Source of the DNA: Fimivicinus intestinavium | Lineage (GTDB): Bacteria; Bacillota; Clostridia; Oscillospirales; Acutalibacteraceae | Length of the DNA stretch: 5,089 nucleotides | Direction of reading: 5' to 3' | Assembly (NCBI GenBank): GCA_018715765.1 | Contig: DVKY01000070.1 | Location: 1 to 5,089, forward strand | In this document: piece after piece, positions 1 through 5,089 of the stretch | Numbering within the stretch: the first letter of the stretch is position 1 | Layout of the letters: every line of letters starts with the position of its first letter | Notes under the pieces: model-generated | Databases searched by the model: none | The model's input: the letters and a program-made list of their open reading frames with translations, nothing else | Told to the model about the DNA's origin: nothing | Made by a program: the position numbers and the translations under genes

Positions 1-284
1 GCCAGGCGCAGCATCGCCTGGATACAAAGCGTACAGCCGCCTGCAGAAAAAAAGGTTCCTGCGGAGCCGAACGCGCGTGTGGCCGCCTGCTCCGCCAGCA
101 GGGTGGGGCCCTCTGCGTCAAAAAGGCTGCCGGTGCCAGGCAGCTCCGTCACGTCGAACCCCAGCATTTCCCCCAGCGGCGCGAGGCAGTCAGCGCGGCC
201 CTTGTGCCCCGGCATGTGCATGCTGGTGAGTTCCGTCTGCCGGTGTTGCGCCAGCGCCTTGTACAACGGCGCATTGATGCTCAT
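1..284 (-). CDS. Orn/Lys/Arg decarboxylase-family PLP enzyme, N-terminal part (runs off left edge)
   Basis: This is the first 94 codons of a fold-type I PLP-dependent decarboxylase of the YaaO/SpeA-like arginine/lysine/ornithine group. Members remove CO2 from a basic amino acid to give a polyamine precursor (agmatine, cadaverine or putrescine). The family signature is clear: MPGHKG at residues 24-29, DVTELPGTGSLFDAEGP at about 44-60 (family form D-x-TELPG-x-D-x-L-x-x-P-x-GP), and FFSAGGCTLCIQAML at 78-92, matching the phosphate-binding 'F-x-NGST-x-x-x-A' region. The PLP lysine lies outside the window. The start at 284 is well supported: an AAGGAGG ribosome site (296-290) sits five bases upstream. 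The gene begins 34 bases after the QueG-like stop with no terminator between, so they are probably co-transcribed. The usual Ser of the GST motif reads Cys here (residue 84). The substrate cannot be predicted from this fragment; family assignment is firm. Confidence 0.88.
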   Translation of the reverse strand, partial: MSINAPLYKALAQHRQTELTSMHMPGHKGRADCLAPLGEMLGFDVTELPGTGSLFDAEGPTLLAEQAATRAFGSAGTFFSAGGCTLCIQAMLRL

Positions 285-318
285 AAAAACCTCCTTCATC
301 AAACGAATAAAGCCGGCC

Positions 319-1239
319 TTATACGACGCCTTTCCCCTGTTCGGAAAGCAGACACAAATTTCGCTCGATCACCTTCCTGCCCCGCCAGGCGTAAGCGCGC
401 CCCTCCAAAGGCCCGCCCGGTTCAGCGGCCGGGCGAAAGGTTTCCTCGAACTCCGGCAACGGCCGGGTAAGCACGCCGTCGTTCATCGGGCAGACAATTT
501 GGCAGATATCGCAGCCCCATGCGCAGCCGGTGCTGCGGATCCTCTCCCTCTCTCGCTCGCCAAGCTCGCCCTTGCGCTGCGTCACCGCCGAAAGGCATTT
601 CTGCCGGTTCAGCCCGGCAGCCGTCAAAGCCCCGGCCGGGCAGGACAAAAGGCAGCGCCCGCAATCCAGGCAGGAAAGAGGCCCGCATAACGGGAGCTCC
701 AGCGAGAGCGTCGTCACCAGCTCCCCGATAAAAACCCAGGAGCCATAGCGCTCATGAATCAAAAGCCCGTTCCGGCCGATCCGACCAAGGCCAGCCAGCG
801 CCGCCGCACGCACCTCAGGGATAGGGGAATTATCCGCAAAGGCTTCAAACTGCTCGCCCGGGAACAGCGCCCGCAATTGATCCGCCGCCCGATTCAAATA
901 CTGCGGCACAATTTCATGATAATCCCTCACGCAGGCATAGCGGGAAAGGTTGCCCCCGGCGTAGGCTTCCGCTTCCATTGAATAAGGGAAGAGGGCGACG
1001 ATCACGCTTTTGGCCCCTTGGGGCAGCCTTTTTTCTGCGCGGCAGTGCAGCAAAAATGGGCGCAGGGGCGCAAAGCTGCACGCCCCAACAACAGGGATTC
1101 CGGCTTGTGTAAAAATTTGCTCTATTTTGGAAAAAGCCTCGATGATAAAGCATCCCCTCCCCCGGAGCCGCCAAAACGATTGCAGCAGCGTCCGAAACGT
1201 CCGGCTCCGCAGCAAAGCGCCCGGTTCGTATGCATGCAA
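319..1239 (-). CDS. QueG-like epoxyqueuosine reductase, short form with two [4Fe-4S] clusters
   Basis: QueG is a cytosolic cobalamin- and Fe-S-dependent enzyme that reduces epoxyqueuosine to queuosine in the tRNA wobble base. Seen here, numbered from the TTG at 1239: SRYACVRDYHEIV (99-111), ADNSPIPEVRAAALAGLGRIGRNGLLI (135-161) with Asp136 at the position of the family's catalytic Asp, YGSWVFIGEL (165-174), then two ferredoxin-type clusters, CLDCGRCLLSCP (190-201) and CAWGCDICQIVCP (239-251). The protein stops soon after the second cluster, so it lacks the C-terminal HEAT-like domain of the longer QueG proteins; I believe short forms are common in Clostridia. Residues 1-31 are Arg/Leu-rich and unlike the family. 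The real start may be near 1146 (about 275 residues), where a strong ribosome site precedes two ATC codons. The TTG lies three bases after the AEC permease stop, so the genes are surely co-transcribed. A non-queuosine reductase role is possible. Confidence 0.85.
   Translation of the reverse strand: MHAYEPGALLRSRTFRTLLQSFWRLRGRGCFIIEAFSKIEQIFTQAGIPVVGACSFAPLRPFLLHCRAEKRLPQGAKSVIVALFPYSMEAEAYAGGNLSRYACVRDYHEIVPQYLNRAADQLRALFPGEQFEAFADNSPIPEVRAAALAGLGRIGRNGLLIHERYGSWVFIGELVTTLSLELPLCGPLSCLDCGRCLLSCPAGALTAAGLNRQKCLSAVTQRKGELGERERERIRSTGCAWGCDICQIVCPMNDGVLTRPLPEFEETFRPAAEPGGPLEGRAYAWRGRKVIERNLCLLSEQGKGVV
1154..1160 (-). promoter_or_regulatory. Internal ribosome binding site that may set the QueG-like start
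   Basis: The minus strand reads GGAGGGG here, the best Shine-Dalgarno match near the start of the QueG-like gene. Nine bases after its GGAGG core come two ATC codons (1146-1144 and 1143-1141), in frame with the protein exactly where family similarity begins (IIEAFSKIEQIF). The only nearby ATG (1153-1151) is in another frame and too close to this site. The in-frame TTG codons at 1239 and 1215 lack a good ribosome site. The motif is seen; its use for an ATC start is inference. Confidence 0.45.
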
Positions 1240-1242
1240 TTC

Positions 1243-2166
1243 TTACACTGCGGCGGACAGAGCGATCATTGCCGGCATGGTCAGCACGGAGAGCAGTGTA
1301 ATCACCGCAACCGTCTTGGAGGCAAAGCCGGTATCCCGACCGTATTTTGCGGCGAACATAACAGTATTGTTGGCCGTTGGAGCGCTTGCAGAGATCATGC
1401 AGGAGGTCAGCAGCGTCCCCGTGATGCCGCACAGCCGAAAAATCAACAGCAGAAGGGCCGGGAGCGCCAACAGCTTCAGGAAGGCGGCAAGATAAATCTT
1501 TTTTTCGAGGAACATGGTTTTGAGATCCGTATTTGCGAGATAGGTGCCAAACATAATCATTGCCATCGGCGTATTCAGCCCCGCAATCATGCCCACCGGG
1601 CTTGCTAAAGCGTTGGGCAGTTCTATCTCCAGCAAATAGAGCGGAAGGCCGATTGCCACAGAAATTGTTCCCGGGTTAAAAAGAAGCTTTTTCCAGTTAA
1701 ATTCTCTTCCGCCCGACATGAGCGCGACACCATGCGTAAAGCAAACCACGTTAAAGGGGATCAGGCAGGCGGAGCAATAAAAAACGCCGGGCGCTCCCAG
1801 CAGCGCCTGCGCCATGGGCAGCGCCATATATCCCACGTTGCCATAGACGCTGGCAAATTTGCAGATGACGTTTTTGTCATCCTTCCTGCGAAAAAATGGG
1901 AGCGTCAGGAGAATCGCCACGCCGTGCAGTACAAAGCCGCACAGAGCGGCAACCAAAAGCCCAATAACGTTTTCCCGCGTGAGCTCCATGGATAGAAACG
2001 CCTGTGTGATGACTGCGGGCGTAACGATATAAAAGAGGAGATCATTGGTCATGCGGGCCGCTTTTTCCCGATAAAGCCCGGTTTTATCGGCCAGGAAGCC
2101 TATGGCGATCATCAAATACAGGATGAGCACCTGCTCCGCAGCAGTAACCATATTTTTTAAAAACAA
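1243..2166 (-). CDS. AEC-family permease (auxin efflux carrier/malate permease type)
   Basis: This is a 307-residue integral membrane transporter of the auxin efflux carrier family. Bacterial members (for example malate permeases such as MleP) move small organic acids, and some are thought to move amino acids; the substrate cannot be read from sequence. The protein is hydrophobic along its length, consistent with the family's roughly ten helices in two halves. Family-like motifs are YGNVGYMALPMAQALLG (108-124), LNTPMAMIMFGTYLA (197-211) and ISASAPTANNTVMFAAKYGRD (258-278), followed by the closing helix TLLSVLTMPAMIALS. Length is normal. I take the start as TTG at 2166, because GGGGG (2177-2173) lies six bases upstream; the in-frame ATG at 2151 has only an A/T-rich run before it. 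It is the first gene after the 2200-2230 terminator and abuts the QueG-like gene, with which it should share a transcript. Confidence 0.9.
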   Translation of the reverse strand: MFLKNMVTAAEQVLILYLMIAIGFLADKTGLYREKAARMTNDLLFYIVTPAVITQAFLSMELTRENVIGLLVAALCGFVLHGVAILLTLPFFRRKDDKNVICKFASVYGNVGYMALPMAQALLGAPGVFYCSACLIPFNVVCFTHGVALMSGGREFNWKKLLFNPGTISVAIGLPLYLLEIELPNALASPVGMIAGLNTPMAMIMFGTYLANTDLKTMFLEKKIYLAAFLKLLALPALLLLIFRLCGITGTLLTSCMISASAPTANNTVMFAAKYGRDTGFASKTVAVITLLSVLTMPAMIALSAAV

Positions 2167-2199
2167 TAAAATCCCCCGTTCCGTTTAGCGATCCAGGCG

Positions 2200-2230
2200 A
2201 AAAAACAAGGGGCAGGCATAAGCCCGCCCC
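2200..2230 (-). terminator. Rho-independent terminator after the membrane-protein gene
   Basis: On the minus strand, GGGGCGGGC (2230-2222), a TTAT loop (2221-2218) and GCCTGCCCC (2217-2209) form a nine-pair stem with a single G-U pair. TTGTTTTTT (2208-2200) follows directly. It begins 12 bases past the membrane-protein stop and ends 33 bases before the AEC start. This is a strong intrinsic terminator by sequence and should separate the citrate synthase/membrane protein unit from the AEC group. The A-run is on the plus-strand side facing 2200, so it is not a good terminator in the other direction. Confidence 0.88.
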
Positions 2231-2242
2231 AGACTTTCGACG

Positions 2243-3151
2243 CTATGCGCTCTGCTTTTCCACTTTCCGACGGGGTGCAAAGGCATATTGTATGAGCACA
2301 AAAAGGATCAAAACAGAAGCCATCAGATCGCAAACCGCAAAGGGCGACTGTGCCGTCAGCTGTGCAGAACGGCCGATCACAATCAATACCAGACGCGGCA
2401 CAGAGCAAATAAACCCAAACAGCGCCGCCGGAAGCCCAAACCCGAAAAGGCTCCAGTGCACACCGCGGCTGTCTACCCGGGAACAGACGCGGGCAAAATT
2501 CAGGAAGAACAGGAGCATCGCGGCCAGCATGAACAGTTCAAGCAGCAGCTCAGATACATTTTTGAAATTGATCGTGCGGGAAAAGCGGAAAACCATCCGC
2601 GCCATCACCCAGCAAAGCGGTGCAACCGCCAGAATTTTAAACTGAGAATAATCCAGTTTGCCCGTGAGGTAGTGATAACCAAAGAAAAGGAAATACACGC
2701 ATCCGATCACCGCAAAAAGGATTTCAAAAACCAGCGCAAAGCCGCCTGTTTTAATCAAATAGACAAAAATGTTGGTAGTTTGCTGAAAGAGCAGTGTGCT
2801 GCGCGTCGCAAGGAGATCCAGTAAAGCTTCGGTCTGCGTGATGGCGTCGACCACCAGCGACACGGCAAACAGGAGCGAAACCACCCCCAGGCCAGTGTTT
2901 TTCCGTTTCCAGAGCCGGCCGGGCATCTGCCCGCTGAGGTAGGACAGGAGCACCAGAGCGGCCGTCAAAGCCGCAAGCAGGATATACAGCGCCGGAATCG
3001 TCGCACTGCTGGAAGCATAAAAGCCGCTTTCCGGCTCGATCAGACGCATGAGCTGATAGGTGCGCAGCGGCAGAGCGACCACCAGCCCCGCTGCGAACAC
3101 GCACAAAATAATCATCGGAGAAATAGCGCTGACTTTTCCTTTTAGTTGCAT
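2243..3151 (-). CDS. Multi-pass membrane protein of unknown function
   Basis: I do not recognise a named family. The 302-residue product has about eight predicted helices, at roughly residues 11-29, 52-73, 87-103, 137-160, 172-188, 200-222, 235-257 and 272-291, with short connecting loops and a basic tail (PRRKVEKQ). There is no cleavable signal peptide, enzyme motif or cofactor site that I can see. The most conserved-looking stretch is MARMVFRFSRTINFKNVSEL (183-202), a charged loop leading into helix six, which might be a functional site. The start at 3151 has AGGAG (3165-3161) nine bases upstream. The gene begins 32 bases after the citrate synthase stop and ends 12 bases before a strong terminator, so it is very probably the second gene of a citrate synthase transcript. 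Roles such as transport or signalling are guesses. That it is a real coding gene is supported by length, ribosome site and hydrophobic periodicity. Confidence 0.85.
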   Translation of the reverse strand: MQLKGKVSAISPMIILCVFAAGLVVALPLRTYQLMRLIEPESGFYASSSATIPALYILLAALTAALVLLSYLSGQMPGRLWKRKNTGLGVVSLLFAVSLVVDAITQTEALLDLLATRSTLLFQQTTNIFVYLIKTGGFALVFEILFAVIGCVYFLFFGYHYLTGKLDYSQFKILAVAPLCWVMARMVFRFSRTINFKNVSELLLELFMLAAMLLFFLNFARVCSRVDSRGVHWSLFGFGLPAALFGFICSVPRLVLIVIGRSAQLTAQSPFAVCDLMASVLILFVLIQYAFAPRRKVEKQSA

Positions 3152-3183
3152 TCATTATCACTCCTGCGAATTGATCGGTAGCG

Positions 3184-4611
3184 TCAAATACGCTCCTCAG
3201 ACGGGACGTAGACAGACGGCCGGGGCTGCGCCTCTGTGCGCTGTAAGATCGGGACGTAGACGCCGGGGAGAGAAACGCTCTTGTAGGCGGGGCGAATGAT
3301 TCGCCCGCCGCTGATAAGCTCTTCCAGGCGGTGCGCCGACCAGCCGGCTACCCGGGCAACGGCGAACAATGGCGTAAACAGATCCACCGGGATACCCAGC
3401 ATCCGGTAAACCAGGCCGGAATAAAGGTCAACATTGGCGCAAACCCGCTTTTTATTGCCCTTTTCACGGGCAAAAATTTCAGGCGTAAGCCGCTCCACCA
3501 GCTCAATGGAGCGGAATTTCGCCTCAAACTCCGTTCCTGCTGCAAATTTGCGCGCCTGCTCCTTAAGCATGACGGCGCGCGGATCCGAGAGGGTGTAGAC
3601 TGCGTGGCCCATCCCATAGATCAGCCCGCTGCGGTCGCCCGTTTTCTTGTGTATGATGCGCGTGAGAAAATCGGCGACCTGCCCCTCGTCCGTAATATCG
3701 GAGACCTCACGCTCCATGCAATCCAGCATCTCCGTCACCTTAATGTTGGCGCCGCCGTGCCGGGGCCCCTTGAGGGAGCCGATTCCCGCGGCGATGGCGG
3801 AGTAGGTATCCGTCCCGCTCGAGGTAAGCACACGAGTGGAAAAGGTGGAGTTATTCCCTCCCCCGTGCTCTGCGTGCAGCATCAGGCAGAGATCCAGCAG
3901 CTTCGCCTCTTCATCGGTAAATTTCCGGTCAGAGCGGATGGAATGCAGGATAAACTGCGCCGTCGAATGCTCTTTCCGAATCGGATGGAGGTACATGCTC
4001 TTGTGATAATAATGCCTCCGCTTGACCTGATAAGCATAGGTCATAATGGTCGGCAGCTGTGCAATCAGCTGGATGGATTGCCGCAGCACATTCTCAATCG
4101 ATGTGTCATCCGGCTGCTCGTCATAGGAGTAGAGCGCCAGCACCGAGCGAGCCAGTTTGTTCATGATATCCGGCGACGGCGCTTTCATAATCATATCTTC
4201 AATGAAATCCTCTGGCAGCTCGCGGCATTGCGCCAGCGCCTGCGTAAAAGCAGAAAGCTGGGCCTGGGTGGGCAGCGTGCCGAACAGCAGCAGCCACGCG
4301 ACCTCTTCATAACCGAAGCGGTTTTCCTCCTCACAGCCATGCACAAGGTCGAGCAGATCGATCCCGCGGTAAATCAACCGGCCGGGCACGGGCACACGCT
4401 CGCCATCGCTGACATAATAGCCCTGCACATTACAAATACGGGTCAAGCCTGCCATAACGCCTGTGCCATCCGGGTTGCGCAGGCCGCGCTTGACGGAATA
4501 GCGCTCAAAGTCGGCAGGGTTGATCGAGTTATTTTTACCAAGCTCCTTGCATAAGTTGGAAAGAGAATCATTGGAAAGGGGAGAGATATAATTTGCCACA
4601 GGCATCACCAT
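3184..4611 (-). CDS. gltA: Citrate synthase, Si type (citrate/2-methylcitrate synthase family)
   Basis: It condenses acetyl-CoA with oxaloacetate to give citrate in the cytosol, the entry to the TCA branch that supplies 2-oxoglutarate and glutamate. The catalytic triad is intact by alignment to the pig enzyme: His249 in LHAEHGGGN (for H274), His336 in GMGHAVYTLSDPR (for H320) and Asp395 in VDLYSG (for D375). Also present are the substrate-binding His285 in KGPRHGGAN, Arg345 in SDPR (for R329), and the YRGIDLLDL entry motif at 81-89. At 475 residues it is longer than compact bacterial forms, with about 40 extra N-terminal residues and a Pro-containing tail. The Glu that follows the first catalytic His in many homologues (DHE) is Gly here. 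The start at 4611 is the first ATG after a strong promoter but has only a weak ribosome site; the ATG at 4605 is an alternative. 2-methylcitrate synthase activity cannot be excluded, but no prpB/prpD neighbours are seen. Confidence 0.95.
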   Translation of the reverse strand: MVMPVANYISPLSNDSLSNLCKELGKNNSINPADFERYSVKRGLRNPDGTGVMAGLTRICNVQGYYVSDGERVPVPGRLIYRGIDLLDLVHGCEEENRFGYEEVAWLLLFGTLPTQAQLSAFTQALAQCRELPEDFIEDMIMKAPSPDIMNKLARSVLALYSYDEQPDDTSIENVLRQSIQLIAQLPTIMTYAYQVKRRHYYHKSMYLHPIRKEHSTAQFILHSIRSDRKFTDEEAKLLDLCLMLHAEHGGGNNSTFSTRVLTSSGTDTYSAIAAGIGSLKGPRHGGANIKVTEMLDCMEREVSDITDEGQVADFLTRIIHKKTGDRSGLIYGMGHAVYTLSDPRAVMLKEQARKFAAGTEFEAKFRSIELVERLTPEIFAREKGNKKRVCANVDLYSGLVYRMLGIPVDLFTPLFAVARVAGWSAHRLEELISGGRIIRPAYKSVSLPGVYVPILQRTEAQPRPSVYVPSEERI

Positions 4612-4633
4612 TCTAATTAATGTCTTTCATGAT

Positions 4634-4662
4634 ATTGTATAACGCCAGCCAAACAAAGTCAA
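4634..4662 (-). promoter_or_regulatory. SigA-type promoter of the citrate synthase unit
   Basis: On the minus strand, TTGACT (4662-4657) is followed by a 17-base spacer and TACAAT (4639-4634), one mismatch from consensus in each hexamer with ideal spacing. Transcription would begin near 4627, leaving a leader of only about 16 bases before the ATG at 4611. The promoter lies in the divergent region shared with spoIID. A 6-base inverted repeat (CCAGCC / GGCTGG) flanks the -35 box and could be an operator, though that is weak. Confidence 0.85.
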
Positions 4663-4675
4663 GGTTTTCGGCTGG
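4645..4675. repeat. Inverted repeat flanking the citrate synthase -35 box
   Basis: The plus strand has CCAGCC at 4645-4650 and its exact reverse complement GGCTGG at 4670-4675, with 19 bases between. On the minus strand the first arm lies upstream of the -35 hexamer and the second lies in the spacer, so a dimeric regulator bound here would overlap RNA polymerase. A 6-base match over this distance can arise by chance in GC-rich DNA, so its function is speculative. Confidence 0.3.
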
Positions 4676-4758
4676 AACGCCGGAAGGCGAAAAATGTCGC
4701 CCACATGGCGGACGGGCTCTGGGCGTCGGCCAAAAAATAGAGAAGGAAGGATGAAACA

Positions 4759-5089
4759 ATGCGCAGATATGGCGTGTTATGCGTAGTATTGCTCCTGATT
4801 ATGGTGGTCACACCACTGCTCGCCATGGGGGAGGCCCCTGCCGGGGGGACGAGCTCTCCAGAGGCGCGCAGCGATGGCCAGGCCGTCGCCGGCCCTGAGG
4901 GCGAGGAGGGGGTGATGAAGGTGCTGCGCGCTTCCAGCAACCGGGTAGAAACAATGAGCGACCTCGATTATGTCATCGGGGCGGTCAGCGCAGAAATGCC
5001 GGCAACCTATCACACAGAAGCGCTCAAGGCGCAGGCCGCAGCCTGCTACACCTTTGCAGTGCGCAGCAGGCAGGAGCAGCTGCGGGAGC
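4759..5089 (+). CDS. spoIID: Stage II sporulation protein D (SpoIID/LytB domain), N-terminal part (runs off right edge)
   Basis: SpoIID is a membrane-anchored lytic transglycosylase of the mother cell that, with SpoIIM and SpoIIP, degrades septal peptidoglycan during forespore engulfment. The visible 110 codons give a short basic start (MRRY), one hydrophobic anchor (about 5-23), a Gly/Ala/Glu-rich low-complexity linker (24-53), then the start of the domain: VMKVLRASSNRVETMSDLDY and VIGAVSAEMPATYHTEALKAQAAACYTFA (72-100). Glu79 in AEMP matches the family's catalytic Glu (E88 in Bacillus subtilis), and EALKAQA is a family hallmark. The start at 4759 has AAGGAAGG (4743-4750) eight bases upstream; the ATG at 4751 runs into a stop after 11 codons. 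It is divergent from citrate synthase. Expression from a mother-cell sigma (SigE) promoter would be expected, but I find no convincing one. A paralogue with the same domain but another role remains possible because the rest is not visible. Confidence 0.88.
   Translation, partial: MRRYGVLCVVLLLIMVVTPLLAMGEAPAGGTSSPEARSDGQAVAGPEGEEGVMKVLRASSNRVETMSDLDYVIGAVSAEMPATYHTEALKAQAAACYTFAVRSRQEQLRE

Noticed and set aside
79..690. 203-codon open frame on the plus strand across the decarboxylase and QueG-like genes
   Set aside because: It crosses two supported minus-strand genes and their intergenic gap, and its translation is low-complexity Ala/Pro/Arg with no family features.
914..1432. 172-codon minus-strand frame overlapping the AEC and QueG-like genes
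   Set aside because: Its product is a frame-shifted reading of both real genes. The ATG at 1153 inside it was considered as a start for the QueG-like gene but is out of frame.
2182..2208. Possible promoter for the AEC gene (TTGTTT, then TAAACG) on the minus strand
   Set aside because: Spacing is 15 bases, the -10 match is poor, and the -35 is just the terminator T-tract.
3331..4554. 407-codon open frame on the plus strand, antisense to citrate synthase
   Set aside because: It lies wholly within a clear citrate synthase gene, its translation is Arg/His/Gln-rich with no recognisable domain, and long antisense frames are expected opposite GC-rich coding sequence.
4628..4658. Possible SigE (mother-cell) promoter for spoIID on the plus strand
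   Set aside because: GATATT at 4631-4636 could be a -35, but 14 bases downstream the sequence is AAACAAAG rather than CATACAAT, too weak to call.
4678..4689. Small hairpin CGCC-GGAA-GGCG followed by an A-run in the divergent region
   Set aside because: Only four base pairs, with no T-tract on the coding side of either gene, so it is not a terminator; likely chance in GC-rich DNA.
4751..4786. Upstream ATG overlapping the spoIID start
   Set aside because: It reads only 11 codons before a TAG and overlaps the spoIID start, and the ribosome site is directly adjacent to it rather than properly spaced.

Overview
The window looks like ordinary chromosome from an endospore-forming Firmicute, most likely a moderately GC-rich member of the Clostridia (Oscillospiraceae/Ruminococcaceae-like). 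The evidence is a spoIID-type gene, strong AAGGAGG-type ribosome binding sites, a textbook SigA promoter and a rho-independent terminator. The family assignment is inference from protein style and was not searched. I see no mobile elements, CRISPR arrays, tRNA/rRNA genes or phage genes, and no gene-free stretch longer than about 150 bases.

Layout: five genes lie on the minus strand and one on the plus strand. From the right edge, spoIID (plus strand, 4759 to beyond the window) diverges from a Si-type citrate synthase gene (minus, 4611-3184) across a 147-base intergenic region. That region holds a near-consensus promoter for the citrate synthase gene (TTGACT, 17 bases, TACAAT). An eight-helix membrane protein of unknown function (minus, 3151-2243) follows 32 bases later. 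A GC-rich hairpin with a T-tract (2230-2200) then ends what appears to be a two-gene transcription unit.

Beyond the terminator, still on the minus strand, is a second tightly packed group: an AEC-family permease (2166-1243), a short QueG-like double [4Fe-4S] protein (1239 or about 1146 to 319), and the N-terminus of an Orn/Lys/Arg decarboxylase-family PLP enzyme (284 to beyond the left edge). I found no clear promoter for this group, so it may depend on readthrough or on a weak promoter overlapping the terminator.

Functionally, the citrate synthase makes citrate from acetyl-CoA and oxaloacetate, probably for glutamate synthesis. The AEC permease could carry organic acids or amino acids, the QueG-like protein is a cobalamin/Fe-S reductase of tRNA queuosine synthesis or a diverged relative, and the decarboxylase would act on a basic amino acid. 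No convincing novel multi-gene system is visible. The points most worth a second look are the unknown membrane protein sharing a transcript with citrate synthase, the unresolved (possibly AUC) start of the QueG-like gene, and the very short leader of the citrate synthase mRNA.
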